DNA of 64,000 bases from positions 8,610,001 through 8,674,000 of the forward strand of contig NC_090697.1 of the NCBI RefSeq assembly GCF_040954835.1, read 5' to 3'. The stretch comes from Lepisosteus oculatus (lineage: Eukaryota; Chordata; Actinopteri; Semionotiformes; Lepisosteidae). Of the stretch, positions 1 through 11,900 are shown in pieces; within the stretch, counting starts at the first letter, position 1; each line of letters starts with the position of its first letter. The notes beneath the pieces were generated by a model. It was not told where the DNA came from, did no database searches, and saw nothing but the letters and a program-made list of their open reading frames with translations. Position numbers and translations under genes: made by a program.

Positions 1-230
1 TGTATTGCAAAAAAGGAGACTGAACTATTCATCTGGTTTTGTACACAGTTAACTCCCTCTCAACGAGTCTGTATCATTACAATTTCAAACCTTAGAAAAT
101 GTTACCAGTTTTAAAATATTGTTGGTGGCCAACAACCGTTTTTGCATTCCTGCAAATAAATTGTTTTATACTGTAAGATGAGGTGAGTGTAACTTATTTT
201 TGTAATAAAGTTTTTGATTTTTATCTGTGT
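1..230 (+). other. Putative 3' UTR end of the upstream gene (SYNCRIP by synteny)
   Basis: AT-rich sequence without a credible reading frame. It contains AATAAA-type signals at about 155-160 and 204-209, the second followed by a T-rich stretch typical of a cleavage site. In vertebrates the gene directly upstream of SNX14 on the same strand is SYNCRIP, so its last exon is expected to end here. No coding sequence is visible, so the assignment rests on gene order only and could be wrong. Confidence 0.4.
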
Positions 231-2010
231 CTTAAAACTGTTTGCTATGCTAGATCTCTAGAATTGTGAAAAAAAAAAGAAGCTGATTGGCAACCCTGGA
301 GGAGCCTTTACTGAAGCCGTTCTGAATTTTTTGTACACAAATAGCATCTGTCAAAGTGTTAGCATCACATTTTTTTCATATTTCCTAAATGTAGTACATT
401 TGCAAAGGGTAATGGTGTATACAATTGCTCTGTAAATGATTTTTATAATGTCATACCATACCCAGTGAAAGCGAGCCTTGTATCCTTAATAGTTTATTTG
501 GGGAATTTTAGCTTTTTTTAAATGTAGACGTACAAAGGGAATTGATTCTAAAAACATTTTTTAAATAAGAATCTACATCAAATGCTTTAACTTCAAAAGC
601 TGCATTTATTCCAGTTCTATAAATTATTTTGTATTTTAATTCACCTCGGGCATAGTCATATGCACATACATCCACATCTGATTTACTTTACTTACACTAA
701 ATGTTCAGCAGGCATTGATAGAGATGTCAGACCTTAATCTCACTATGTTCAGAGCCTTTTTTGATAATGTTCATGGAATGCATGGATTTAACAGTACAGG
801 TAAGTGCTTGACTTGGAAAAATGAGTCCATAATTAATTTTGTCACTATAAAATTATACAATCTTATTGTAGAATTTAGAAGTGCACAATTTAATATTAAA
901 GTAACCATCATTAAGGTTTAATGGGATGTTCACAGTTGGTTTAATGACCACAATGTATTATAGTTAACTGCTGACAGAGAAGCTCATTGCTGTAAGAGAA
1001 GGGGCATGTTGGGAGGTCTGTTGATGGGGGGGGGCTAGTTCTGGATCTGCAACCTTTGTTGTGGAAAGGTGGTGTAGGAACTTTTTTTCCCTAACAACTC
1101 TTCTGAACTCATTATTTGATGAATTGGTACACGATCACATGTTTGCTCTACGAAAAAATTAATCCAAAAACTAGGTATAACTATCCAGCTTGGTCTCGAC
1201 AGGAGCGCTGTGCGCTGAACAGACCGGATAAAATGGGGTTATTTGAAGCACTGAATGAGCTGTGGGTAATAAGACCTTTGTGTTGGTCAAACAGCCATGT
1301 CCCTGAAACTGCAGTAGGCTTAGTTGAAGCTACAGCTCGATGTCCTGGTCCCCCCAGAACTGGTGTGAAGCAGAATGTGGGAATATCCCCGGAATCATTT
1401 AGAAAGTCGCTTGATATCGGTTTTAACACTCGGCAACCGACATGCAGCTAATTATAACGTGATGTCTTTCTTGGGATTTTGCTGAAAAATAATTAAAACT
1501 GTAGAAAGCCTGTTCTCTATATGAGTGCAAGCATACAGTTAAGTATTGGCATTTAACAATAGAATTATAATGCTCGAGGACCCATTAAAATGAGAAATAT
1601 CACCACTAGCCTTTTTAATGCTAGCATGTTTCAAGTTTTTTTTTTTAAGGCAAATGGATTTAAATGACATACGGGTATTAAATCCAGCAATGTTTCCGTT
1701 TTACACTGTATGAACACCATTGAGAAATCCCGTAATGTTGTGCAATGCAGATGTAGATATTATATTGCTGAAGGTGTTGAATACCGCTGTAGATAACGAT
1801 TCAGAGCACACCATTAAACTAACTAGAACTAGGTGATAACGGGAAACCAATATTACCACTCCACACACCCCAATACAGCAGGCAGGCACGTGAGATCATT
1901 GGAGTTTATGACTGAACTTCATGAGAGTGAAGTTTTACTTTCTGGTAGAGGCATTAATACTGTACCTCCATTCCTGTAAAAACACTGGAGTCCAGAAGCC
2001 CGTGATGACT
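231..2010. other. Intergenic DNA, no recognised gene
   Basis: No exon of a known gene could be found. About 1181-1440 is less AT-rich than its surroundings and is open on both strands for 80-110 codons. The predicted peptides resemble nothing I know and the codon content gives no sign of selection. The rest is AT-rich and featureless apart from short homopolymers. Confidence 0.5.
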
Positions 2011-2014
2011 TTTG

Positions 2015-2190
2015 AAAGGACTACTTCCGGTGTGTGCGGAAATGACGTTAACGCTAGGATGACAGGCGAGGCGAAAGCGACTCTTCAAAACAGGAAAAGC
2101 AGTCCTTGTCCGAGGCAAAGTCAGAAATACTTCGGAGGTTTTTCCAAATAGATACATGTGTGTTATGTTGATATAAGCCCAATAGACGTA
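2015..2190 (+). promoter_or_regulatory. Candidate SNX14 promoter and 5' UTR exon
   Basis: A locally GC- and CpG-richer patch about 1 kb upstream of the SNX14 start codon. It holds an ETS-type CTTCCGG (about 2024-2030), a second, reverse ETS core GCGGAAAT (2036-2043) and a CRE-like TGACGTTA (2043-2050). Closely spaced ETS and CRE elements are common in TATA-less housekeeping promoters. A GTAAGC donor at 2188 and a possible acceptor AG at 3085-3086 would allow a noncoding first exon spliced to the first coding exon. This is inference; transcription could instead start nearer 3000. Confidence 0.33.
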
Positions 2191-3094
2191 AGCGGTGGAG
2201 TTTCGCAAAAATGGCACGCCTAAAGTGACTGCAAAACGCTCTCTGTTTGAAGGATCCTGTCAGCTGAGGTAGGGTAGTCAGCGTTACCTTTCTTCAGGTG
2301 GTGACGGTGTAGCTCAACGAATTTCACTTGATTGTGTACTTTCTTTTTAACAAGAAGATACTGAGTGAACTGTTTTCCTAGCCTATTCAGACTGGCGAAA
2401 AGATGCACATTCTTATGTATCCGTAATAATCTATAGAATCGCATAGTCTTTCCGAACATTGTAAGCAGTAGTTCAGTATCTGCTGAAATATTTGTTCAAA
2501 ATACGGCAGATTACAAATCATAATCAGAATGACAAATTATTAAATGTAATTCTTATTTGTAAACATTTTCATAGCTTTTAACAAGTCAGTCTTAAGGAAG
2601 TTTTGTTAGATTAACCCATTAATGTTGAATGGATACATAAATCAGATCATGTGGTAAACGTTAGAAATGTACCCATCGTTTAAAATATGTATAAACAGCA
2701 CGTATCGTCAGGTTTGTTTTAGTGTACATTAAAAGGGTAGCATAAGTGAAAAAATGAAACTTTTAATGAAAACATCGTAGATTAGATCGTGCTGTAGTTA
2801 AGATATCGAGAACCATTTAATCAAAACGTTACATTGAAAATCCATTTTAAAGCGCCTTTGTGAATAGAAACTCAAGTTTACAAACTACGTGCAGAGTGTA
2901 TTCGTACAGTATGCATTCTCAATTTAAGTCTTACTGAAGTATCTAATGAAGTACGCTACCAATTAACGAATATTGTCAGAAAACCAACACGATTATATTT
3001 AAATTATCAAATGTTTTAAGTTGGGGAGTGCTTACATTGACAAAAGTCTATGACAGAATATCTTCAAAACATTTTGTTTCAAACAGTATCCAGG

Positions 3095-5987
3095 ATGTCC
3101 TATTTGAGAGCAAAGCTGGAAAACCTGAAACAGAAGTTGAAGGTTGATCTTTTCAGAGAAGTTGGTCGCCAGTATCCAGTCTTCTGTTTTATTTTGGTGT
3201 TCTTACTCATATCTACAGTTATTTTGAACAGGTAATTTCTACTAACTCGATGCACATCATTGGGATAGTTAATATGCAGTTTTTTAGCAGTCTTTTCATT
3301 TTTTTCAATTAAACATTTTTTCTTGATGCTGAACCAGCGTGTATGTAATACAAAGTATCATTTAACATTTGGATATAAACAGAAATAGTGTCAAATCTAA
3401 TCCTGTCATGTATCCGTTTACAGAAAATGGAAAATGGATTATGCCTACATAATGTAAAGAAAAAATGAACACCTACAACGTGTTCACTTTTGAGTTGATG
3501 TGAACTGCCAGTTAACTATGGCTACAAATATGAACTGTGGGATTTGGAGATTCTTATTTGCCCGTGCAGTAGGTATTTTGTGTTAAACTCATGTCAGAAA
3601 ATTGTAAATCAAAATTAAGCACTAAGCCACATACTGCATATTCATAAAGCTAGCATCGCAGGAGACTAATCGTAGTTCGAGTAGGGAGCTGCATCAGCAT
3701 GCGGAGGCTGCAAAGGAGCAAGTAAAGGTTTATTCCCTGCTGAGAAGACAAGAATGTTTAGGCTGAGGAGCGACACCTGAAGAAGGCTACACAGCCGAAA
3801 CATTGTTTCCTTTCTTCTCTTTTCAGCATGGAATAAACCTTTACTTGTTCCATGTCAGACTAATCTCTGAGTAGTACCATCCTGAAGGACAGCAGTATTG
3901 TAAATATGTGGGCACCAAGATTGATGAGATGTGGAAATTGTTTCTTTGGTAGCTTGGTTTGTTCTGTATGTGAACACCAATGCCTGTAGCTGAAAGTGCT
4001 GGAACATTGTGAATAGGTAATCTATTTTTTGTTACTTTAATAAAGCTCCATATGCTATTAATTTATCTATTAAAAAGGAATATCTGCATACATGTTCTAA
4101 ATTGCAGCGATTTTTTTAGATGTTAGCTGTTGGTCATCTTCATACAATGGCCCCTTTAATGTAATTGTATCAGTATTTTAGTCTGATACGCAATATGATC
4201 TGGGATCAATAGTATCTCAGCAAGAAATATTTGTGAGTGGAAGACATCTTTGATCAATCTTTTGCAGATCACTGCACAATACTGTGTGGAATAAGTGGAC
4301 ATCTGTGTATACTGAAACACTTTAGTCATTTGGTAATTTCATTCGTGACCATTACCTTTTGACTATGCAGTAAAAAAACAAACAATGAAGAATCATGCAT
4401 CTAGTTAATCAATACCATAGCTCTGTGGAAGAGAGCTGTTGCTAGCAGAAACATTGTTGCATGAATTTATTAGGTTCAAATACCTTCCATACCTGATTCT
4501 GAACCTCAGCAGGCTGCTAGCTGGCAAAAAGCACCCATTATCTGCCCGTATACAATGAACCCTGTATAATAACCCAATGATAACAGCTAGTCTGTTTTGC
4601 AAAGGAACATCTAGCCTGGTCATTTTCTACATTTCAACTAAATCAAGAGAGCAGCACAGGCTGCCACAATTCAAAGTGCTGACATTAATTAGGGCAATCG
4701 CTGGTTCTTCTGTCTCTCTGCAGCAAGGAGAAGTGAGCTTGTTAAATCTAAATTGTCATTGTTAAAATTCCCTGGGAGTGTGGCTCTCTTGCTCATGCAG
4801 CCTCAGGGTTTTCTTTTGTGTGCAGATTAAAGCATTTCTCTTTTATACGTTTGGAATTGGAATTCTGCTAGAAACTGAAGAAAGCTGGGTCCAATTCCAG
4901 TAATGAGCTAGCTTGAGCTGGAAGCTTTTTTTTGTTTGTTTTGTTCTGCAAAATGAGAGACTGTACAGTAATGCAAGTGTTATCAGGAGTACAGTTCAAG
5001 TTCCTACAGGGTTATTCCCAGTACTTAAGGCATCTGACCTTCTGCAGCATTTGCTTTGTAATGTACACTTTCTCCAATTCTGGTGATTCTTGTTTAGGCA
5101 CTTCTGACCATAATAATCAATAAACTTTGATGCAAATAGGTGTCTTCCATGTTATCTCCTCAATGAAGCACTGTGAGTGGAGGATTGTATGACATGGGAA
5201 GCTTTATTTTAAAGCATTATGCTCACTCTGCCCTTTTTGGGTCATTGTGTCCCATTTATGTGTAGTTAGATGATACTGAAAAAAATGTACCAACAAATCC
5301 TTATATTACCAGACGTCAAGGCAAATATAACAGTTATTTTCAGTATTTGTCAAGTACTGTCTCTGTTAACAAATAGCAGGTCAACCCATACTTGTTATCC
5401 TGAATTCTTAGTAAATTAGCCTATGGCTTTTGTTAGGGACTGATTTTATATAAACGTGTTGCTCATAAGATCTGAAAATGTCTGCACTTTTGAAAAATAA
5501 ATCAACTGAATAGTTCCTGTAATTTACTTTGTAAAAAATGGTTTTGAACATTTAAAACTATTTTATCTGCAAAAAAAAAGATCACATGGAGTTATACTTG
5601 CCTCAGTTCTGTAAGTTATGTCTACTGATTTAGATCCTGATTTTTTAAATGCTATTCCACCGAGTGCCTTTTTAATGAAACTGTCTTTGAAGGTACCTTC
5701 ACATTTTGATGGTTTTCTGGTCGTTCCTGGCTGGAATTGTCACATTTTACTGTTCCCTGGGACCTGAGTCTCTTTTGCCCAACATCATTTTCAAACTAAA
5801 GCCAAAAAACAAGGTACTGAAGTAATCTCTGAAACCTTTGTTTTAGAAATTATTTTTAGCAAGTCGATGGTTACTAAGTAAGCCTTTCTGGGTGTGTTTC
5901 TTTATGTCAACAGCAGGAACAGCAGGAGCTGTTTCCTTTGGGACACAGCTGTGCCGTCTGTGGAAAAATCAAGTGCAAAAGACACAG
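3095..5987 (+). CDS. SNX14: SNX14 coding exons 1-3: membrane anchor and Cys-rich linker
   Basis: Exon 1 is 3095-3231, exon 2 5693-5813, exon 3 5914-5987. Exon 1 ends in a hydrophobic run ([18 protein letters not shown]). Exon 2 begins with a second one ([18 protein letters not shown]), so two closely spaced membrane segments form a hairpin-like ER anchor, as in other RGS-PX sorting nexins. Exon 3 encodes a short Cys/His-rich stretch ([12 protein letters not shown]) conserved in human SNX14 that could bind a metal, though this is inference. The exon 3 acceptor is a tandem CAGCAG at 5911-5916, allowing inclusion or loss of one Gln. Confidence 0.93.
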
Positions 5988-8900
5988 GTATGTGAGATTT
6001 ATTGATTGTAAAGTTTCAGACACAAGTAATGCTCATAAGCATGTTTTATCCTCATGTCCATAGAATTCAGTGTAACATTTGAGATCTTTCTCATTGTCTG
6101 CCAGTGAAGCTATTCCCTCAATGTTTTTTGTCATTAGTTAAATATAACGTTAAATATTTAGTTAGTTAAATATCTGTTATGCAATCATTTATAGCAAGTA
6201 CTGTATACTCAAGACATTGCATTAGAATATATTCCTTTTAAGGAATGTAAACATTATTCTGTGTTAATGCCTTTCTGTCCTTAAATGTGTCAGACCCAAA
6301 AACAACATCCATCCTTAACGCTATTATGGTCTTCAGTGGTCAAGAATACATTTTCAGTGTAAAATTGCATTTGAAATGTATTCATGTTAGATGTCTTTGT
6401 TTACAAAATCAGCAGGCTCTCACTCTTACTTGGGAATATTACAATGATTTGACATAAAGCAAAAGGTTTGTTTTCTATAATGCTTTAAGGCATTTGAAAA
6501 GCTTGCTTTGTAACTGAGCCAGTGAGTAGATGAAGACGCACGGGGAAGCTTGGAGATGGGGCTCTTCACAGCTGCTGCAAGTGATTTGGGTTCGGATGTA
6601 CCTGTTGGGCTGCCTCCTGTTTAGAAGTTCTGAAGAAATGATGATTGCTGATAACAGGACTGATCTTGTTAAATTCTATCCCAGTGAAAACGGATCAGTT
6701 CCCTTCAGGAGCAGGTTGAAAAATACTACTAATAACAATAACCTATACTATTAATAAACCGATTACTTGTTCCTTTGCAGCCTACTAATAACAAGCCTAG
6801 TATAGATTTGGGGAATATTCACTAAAGGCTGATGATTTTACTTGTGAACCAAGAAAGGCCTTTTTAACTAATGTCAGGTCAGAATTATAATAAATTTGGT
6901 TAAAATACAGCTTTGCATTGTGAAGCCCAAATGACAGAGCTCTTATTATTATTAAAAATGCTAAATTGTATGTGTATTGCTGTACATTATTTCTAAGGTA
7001 TTTTGTATATTTAAAAAACTGGAGGTCATATCTCTTAAAGGATAATAGGGTTGAAGGGAAACAGTGTGTTCCAGTATGTTGTCTTTTATACTGTGGTTTT
7101 ATGCACAGTTGTTGTGTACTATACAGTGATACAGTGTGCAGCATAGCAGACAAGAAGAACTCACATCCGTAACATGGAATCATCTTATAAATGTGGCTTT
7201 ATGACCCTTTTTGTTGGTCCAGCTTTATTTTCTAGGTTGCTTGAATTTTGCTAAAACATTTATTTTCCCTGAGAAATGGGTAACATTATATTTTGTTTGT
7301 CATTTTGTCTTTGCGTCTTACTGCTCTGTCTGTGTTTTTATTCCCCCACCATTCACAGGAGGCTTTAATTCATTTCGGCTCTTTGCTGATCTGGGTGAAG
7401 GCTCACATGGCTTTATCAGTGGTCTTTGGACTATTGTAATAATTGGCTACAACATCCTTCTGGCATGTCTGTCATAGACATGTGAAAATAGTTCAGCATA
7501 GCTGAGGAAGAGGAGTTAATAGCATTGAGAATTACATATCAGTAGTCGCTTTTTTATATATTACGCATGATCTCAAGCCATCTCAAACCAAACTAAACAA
7601 TTAATTTAATCCTGTAAATTAAACTGCCAGTTTATAGAAGTGTTTTTTAAGACTTGAGAAGATTTGAAAGTGCTGCCTGGTTTGCGAGATCTAATATGGG
7701 CTGTGTGATAGTTCCACAACTTAAGAGCAAAGGAACAGAAAGCACAGCTTCCCGTGGCAAACGAGATAGTTAAGACTTTCCATTTAAACCTACGTGTTAT
7801 CTCTTTTCCCCCCTGACATTTCCAGTTAATATTTCTGTGTATTACCGAATCAGCAGTTTTTATCCTAATGTTGGCTGTATTTTGCTAGCGCAAGCAGAAT
7901 TTCAGTCTAGAACTGCAGCAGCTCTGTAAGATGTAGTTTCAGTGTATATATACTTTAAAGTTTAGAAGCAATACAGTTCTCTTACAAATTAGTCATTTTT
8001 TTCCCCCTGTTCTCAATTTTGACCATAATTGTGATGAAAGCTTATCCATTGTGCTTAACTGTTTATGGTGCTGACCCAAAACTAAGTCAAATGTCATAAA
8101 TAAATGTCAGCTTTTTTTTCCTTACCATATCACTTGCACCCTTGTTTGTGAACAATAGTTTTGATAGTTAGAAAAAATATAAGAACCGTTACAATTCAGA
8201 TGAGATCGTTCTGCCTATCTAGTTCATTTGGTGATTAGTTGTTAATTTAATTAATTAAATGATCTTATTATGCTGTGTCTTGAAACAAGCCAGGGTATCA
8301 GCTTCAGCAGCTGGCTGGGTAGCTTGTTCCAAACTCCCACCACCCTTTGGGTAAAGAAGTGTCTCTTGTTTTTGGATCTAAATGCACTTCCACAGTTTCC
8401 ATTTGTGCTCTCTGGTTCATGTTTCGCTGCTTTTTCTGAAGCAATATGCTAGGTTGTCAGTGTCTTTGGTGAATTTTAATGGCTGACTTTTTAAAATTAT
8501 TATAGGTTATGGAAAGCAATTAATAGGTACATTTGATCTTTTGCACATATAATATGAAGCTTTAAGTATAACAATGTCTTTATTTTTTCCAACAGACCAA
8601 CACTATTGCTTGAAAATTATCAGCCATGGTTAGACTTAAAGGTATACTCAAAAGTGGATGCATCTGTTTCAGAGGTATGATCTCTTGTTGCTTTTTGAAC
8701 ATGTACCTTAGAAATGCACTTCTCAGCACTTCACAGACTTTAAAAGCCTGTTTCATTTGTTCCTAGGTGCTGGAGTTAGTTCTGGAGAACTTTGTTTACC
8801 CTTGGTATAGGTATGTTATTCCCTGTTTGAAATACAGATGTACAGATATGAAGTCATGCTTATTGGCACCCTCCATCAACTCCATCAAGCCAGTGTTGTA

Positions 8901-11900
8901 ACCCTATCTGTGGATGGTACTGTATTTGAACTTCAGTCTAAATTGAAAAACTTGTGGGTGATATTTGATTCAGGCTTGACTCATATGTGCAACATATTGT
9001 CAAAACATCTTTCTTTCACCTCAGAAATATCGCTAGACTACATCCGATGTTATAATGTCCTGTGTTAACTATTGCTGAAAAGCTTATCCACACAATAGTC
9101 TTCTCCCGAATCGATTACTGTAGCGCTCTACTCACTGGAGTTTCCATATTGAACAGACTCCAGTATGTCCAAAATTCAGCAGCCAGGATACTGACCAGGT
9201 CTAGTGCAAGTGATCATATTACTCCTATCCTGGAGACCCCGCACTGGCCTCCTGTCAGATTTCGTGTTGACTTAAAAATCTTCATGCTCACCTTAAAGGC
9301 TCTACATGGCTTGGCACCTCAGTACCTGCCTGACCTACTATCGTCCTTCTCCCCACCTTGCACCCTTCACTCTTTTGGTCTCCTATCTGTCCCCCAAGCC
9401 TGTCTACACTCTATGGGTGATAGGGCCTTCTCCTGTTATGCTCCAAAGCTTTGGAACTCTCTCGCCAAGGATATCAAAGAGTCCCCTTCCCTTAACTCCT
9501 TCAATCCAGACTCAAAACCTTCTGGAAAAGGGCCTTTATTTAACTGGTTCAGTTCTTTACCCCTCTGCTCCTATTATCTTCACTACCCCCATCTACTGTC
9601 TCCTCTCATTGTGCATATCTTGTGTAGTTTTTATTGTTGTCGTTCTGTAAAGTGCTTTGAGAAGCCACCTTTAAAGGTGTTATATAAATAAAGTTTATAA
9701 TAATAATAATAATAATTATTATTATTATTATTATTATTATCATCATCATCATCATAGGCTGGAATGCCGTGGGAGAATGAAAGTACTATGGCGACATACA
9801 AATGTTGTGGGGAGAAGAACTCAGGTTTCATATATTCCCTTAACAGGGATGTTACAGATGATGAAGCGTTTGTGGATGAGTTGAGAGTCACGCTGCGCTT
9901 CTTTGCTGCAGTCTTGGTTCGCAGGGTGCAGAAGGTAAGAAAAGAACTTGTTTATACGTGATCGCGCCAGTGCGCCCACCACACACACCAGCTGTCGAGT
10001 GGGGAGGAGAACAGAGTGATGTTGCTGATTCATGGGTGGGGATTATTAGGAGGCCGTGATTTGTAAAGGCCACGGGGAAAATGTGGCCAGGACACCGGGG
10101 TGACACCCTTACTCTTTTTGAGAAATGCCCTGGGATTTTTAATGACCACAGAGAGTCAGGACCTCGGTGATTGATCGCATTTGAAGGACAGTGCCTTTTT
10201 TACAAAGTAGTGTCCCTATCAATATACTGGGGAATTAGGACTGACACAGACTGCCTGGTGAGCGCCCCCTACTGGCCCCACTAACACTTTTTCCAGCAGT
10301 AACCTTAGTTTTCCCCAGGAGGTCTCTCATCCAGGTACTGACCAGTCTCACACCTGCTGAGCTTCAGTGGGCTGACAGTGGTGAGCTGCAGGGTGATATA
10401 ATGGCTGGTGTTCTAAAGACATAACTCAGTGAGATTTTTCGTAAATTTTGCATTGGTGCTGACTTCACAAGTAATTTGTGTATACAGCGGAAGTAATAAA
10501 AAACCCTTTACCTGTCTTCAGAGTATTCAAGAGTGTTATTTATTTGAATACTTTTTTTTTCACACTTTTATTTGTTGGGATCTACATTAACATGTTTGCA
10601 GTCTGTGGGTTGTTGGTGGTTTAATCTTATGTGACTTGGAAGAATTGTACTAACAGTTTATCTCTTTTTCTTTAAAGACAGTTGGTAAGATACCGTTGTG
10701 CCCTGGAGTTTTTTGTCTAGTTTTTTTATTACCCGTATAATTCCAAGTTAGAATTATCTAATATAAATAATGTTTTTTCTTGAACTTGATGCATGTTGTC
10801 AGTTTCTGTGTTAGCCAGAAATTGACAGTTGACAATCAAATGACGTTTGATACTCATAAAAGTTCATTCTTAATCTTTGTTTTTATACAATTTCTTACTT
10901 AAGTGCCCAAAGCAGGACCGTTTTACCTTAAAATGTCAGGTTTACCTTCAGATAATAATGACGTGCTCCTATGGCCAAGTTTTTTGAACTGTAGGGTTTC
11001 TGTAGAGTGGAATGGCGAGGCAGCAATGCTAAGCACAGCTTTCAGGTCTCGGGTGTGATTCTGGACAGAGGTATTTGGGATTCGGTGTGGGATTTGGCTG
11101 CTCTGTCATTTCCCTTGGGCTTTCACCTGGATCTCTAGTTTCCTTCCTCTTCTAAAGGCATGCGCTCTAGGGAGATCAGTGTCTCCAAATTCTCTCTGTG
11201 TGTGTGCGCCATTCAGTTGGCTGGTGTCCATTTGAGGGTATAGTCCCTCCTTGCACCTTATGCTTCCAGCAATAAGCAGCTGGTATTGTAATGATGAACC
11301 GATACATTCTGTTGTAGTTTCTGATTAAGACGGATAATTTTCAGACTTAATGTTAATAACTAAGACTAATGAAGAATTTTCATTCACTTGAAACCAAACA
11401 CACCCTTGTAACACTTGAGGTGATTTACATCTTCAAATATTAGATAAGGACATTGCAAGTATTTTACAGCTAGAACATTACAAAAAAATCTACATTGTGC
11501 TCTTAAAGATATTTATATATTCAATCCATGGCACCATTTCTATCGTGCTTTTGTCATTGTTTCCAGGTTGACGTTCCATCTCTTATAACACGCAAATTGC
11601 TGAAAGTTGCAATGAAGCATATTGAAATAATTGCTAAAGCAAGGCAAAAAGGTATTTATAACTTCAGCTTTTTATAACATATAAGCAATGGGTGTGACAT
11701 GCACAACATGGTATATCTATATATAATGTAACGAGACCAGGCCTGGGCTGTGGTCTGCATTTTATTTTTTAAGGGCAGCGATGACCGAATTTGATTCCGA
11801 TGACAACTTGCTAGCTTGTTTTGAAAGCGCTTATTCAAATTTCGTATTCCTTATCATTTTTAAGTCTGTTTATTTCATTTTGTAAGTAACCAAAAGAGCA

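Noticed and set aside
3050..3094. SNX14 start at 3050
   Set aside because: In frame but adds 15 residues with no counterpart in human SNX14; the ATG at 3095 fits the family length. It cannot be excluded without transcript data.
9062..9691. A 209-codon frame as a host gene or SNX14 exon
   Set aside because: The translation is the L2 reverse transcriptase C-terminus, lies inside intron 5 and has no matching splice sites to SNX14.
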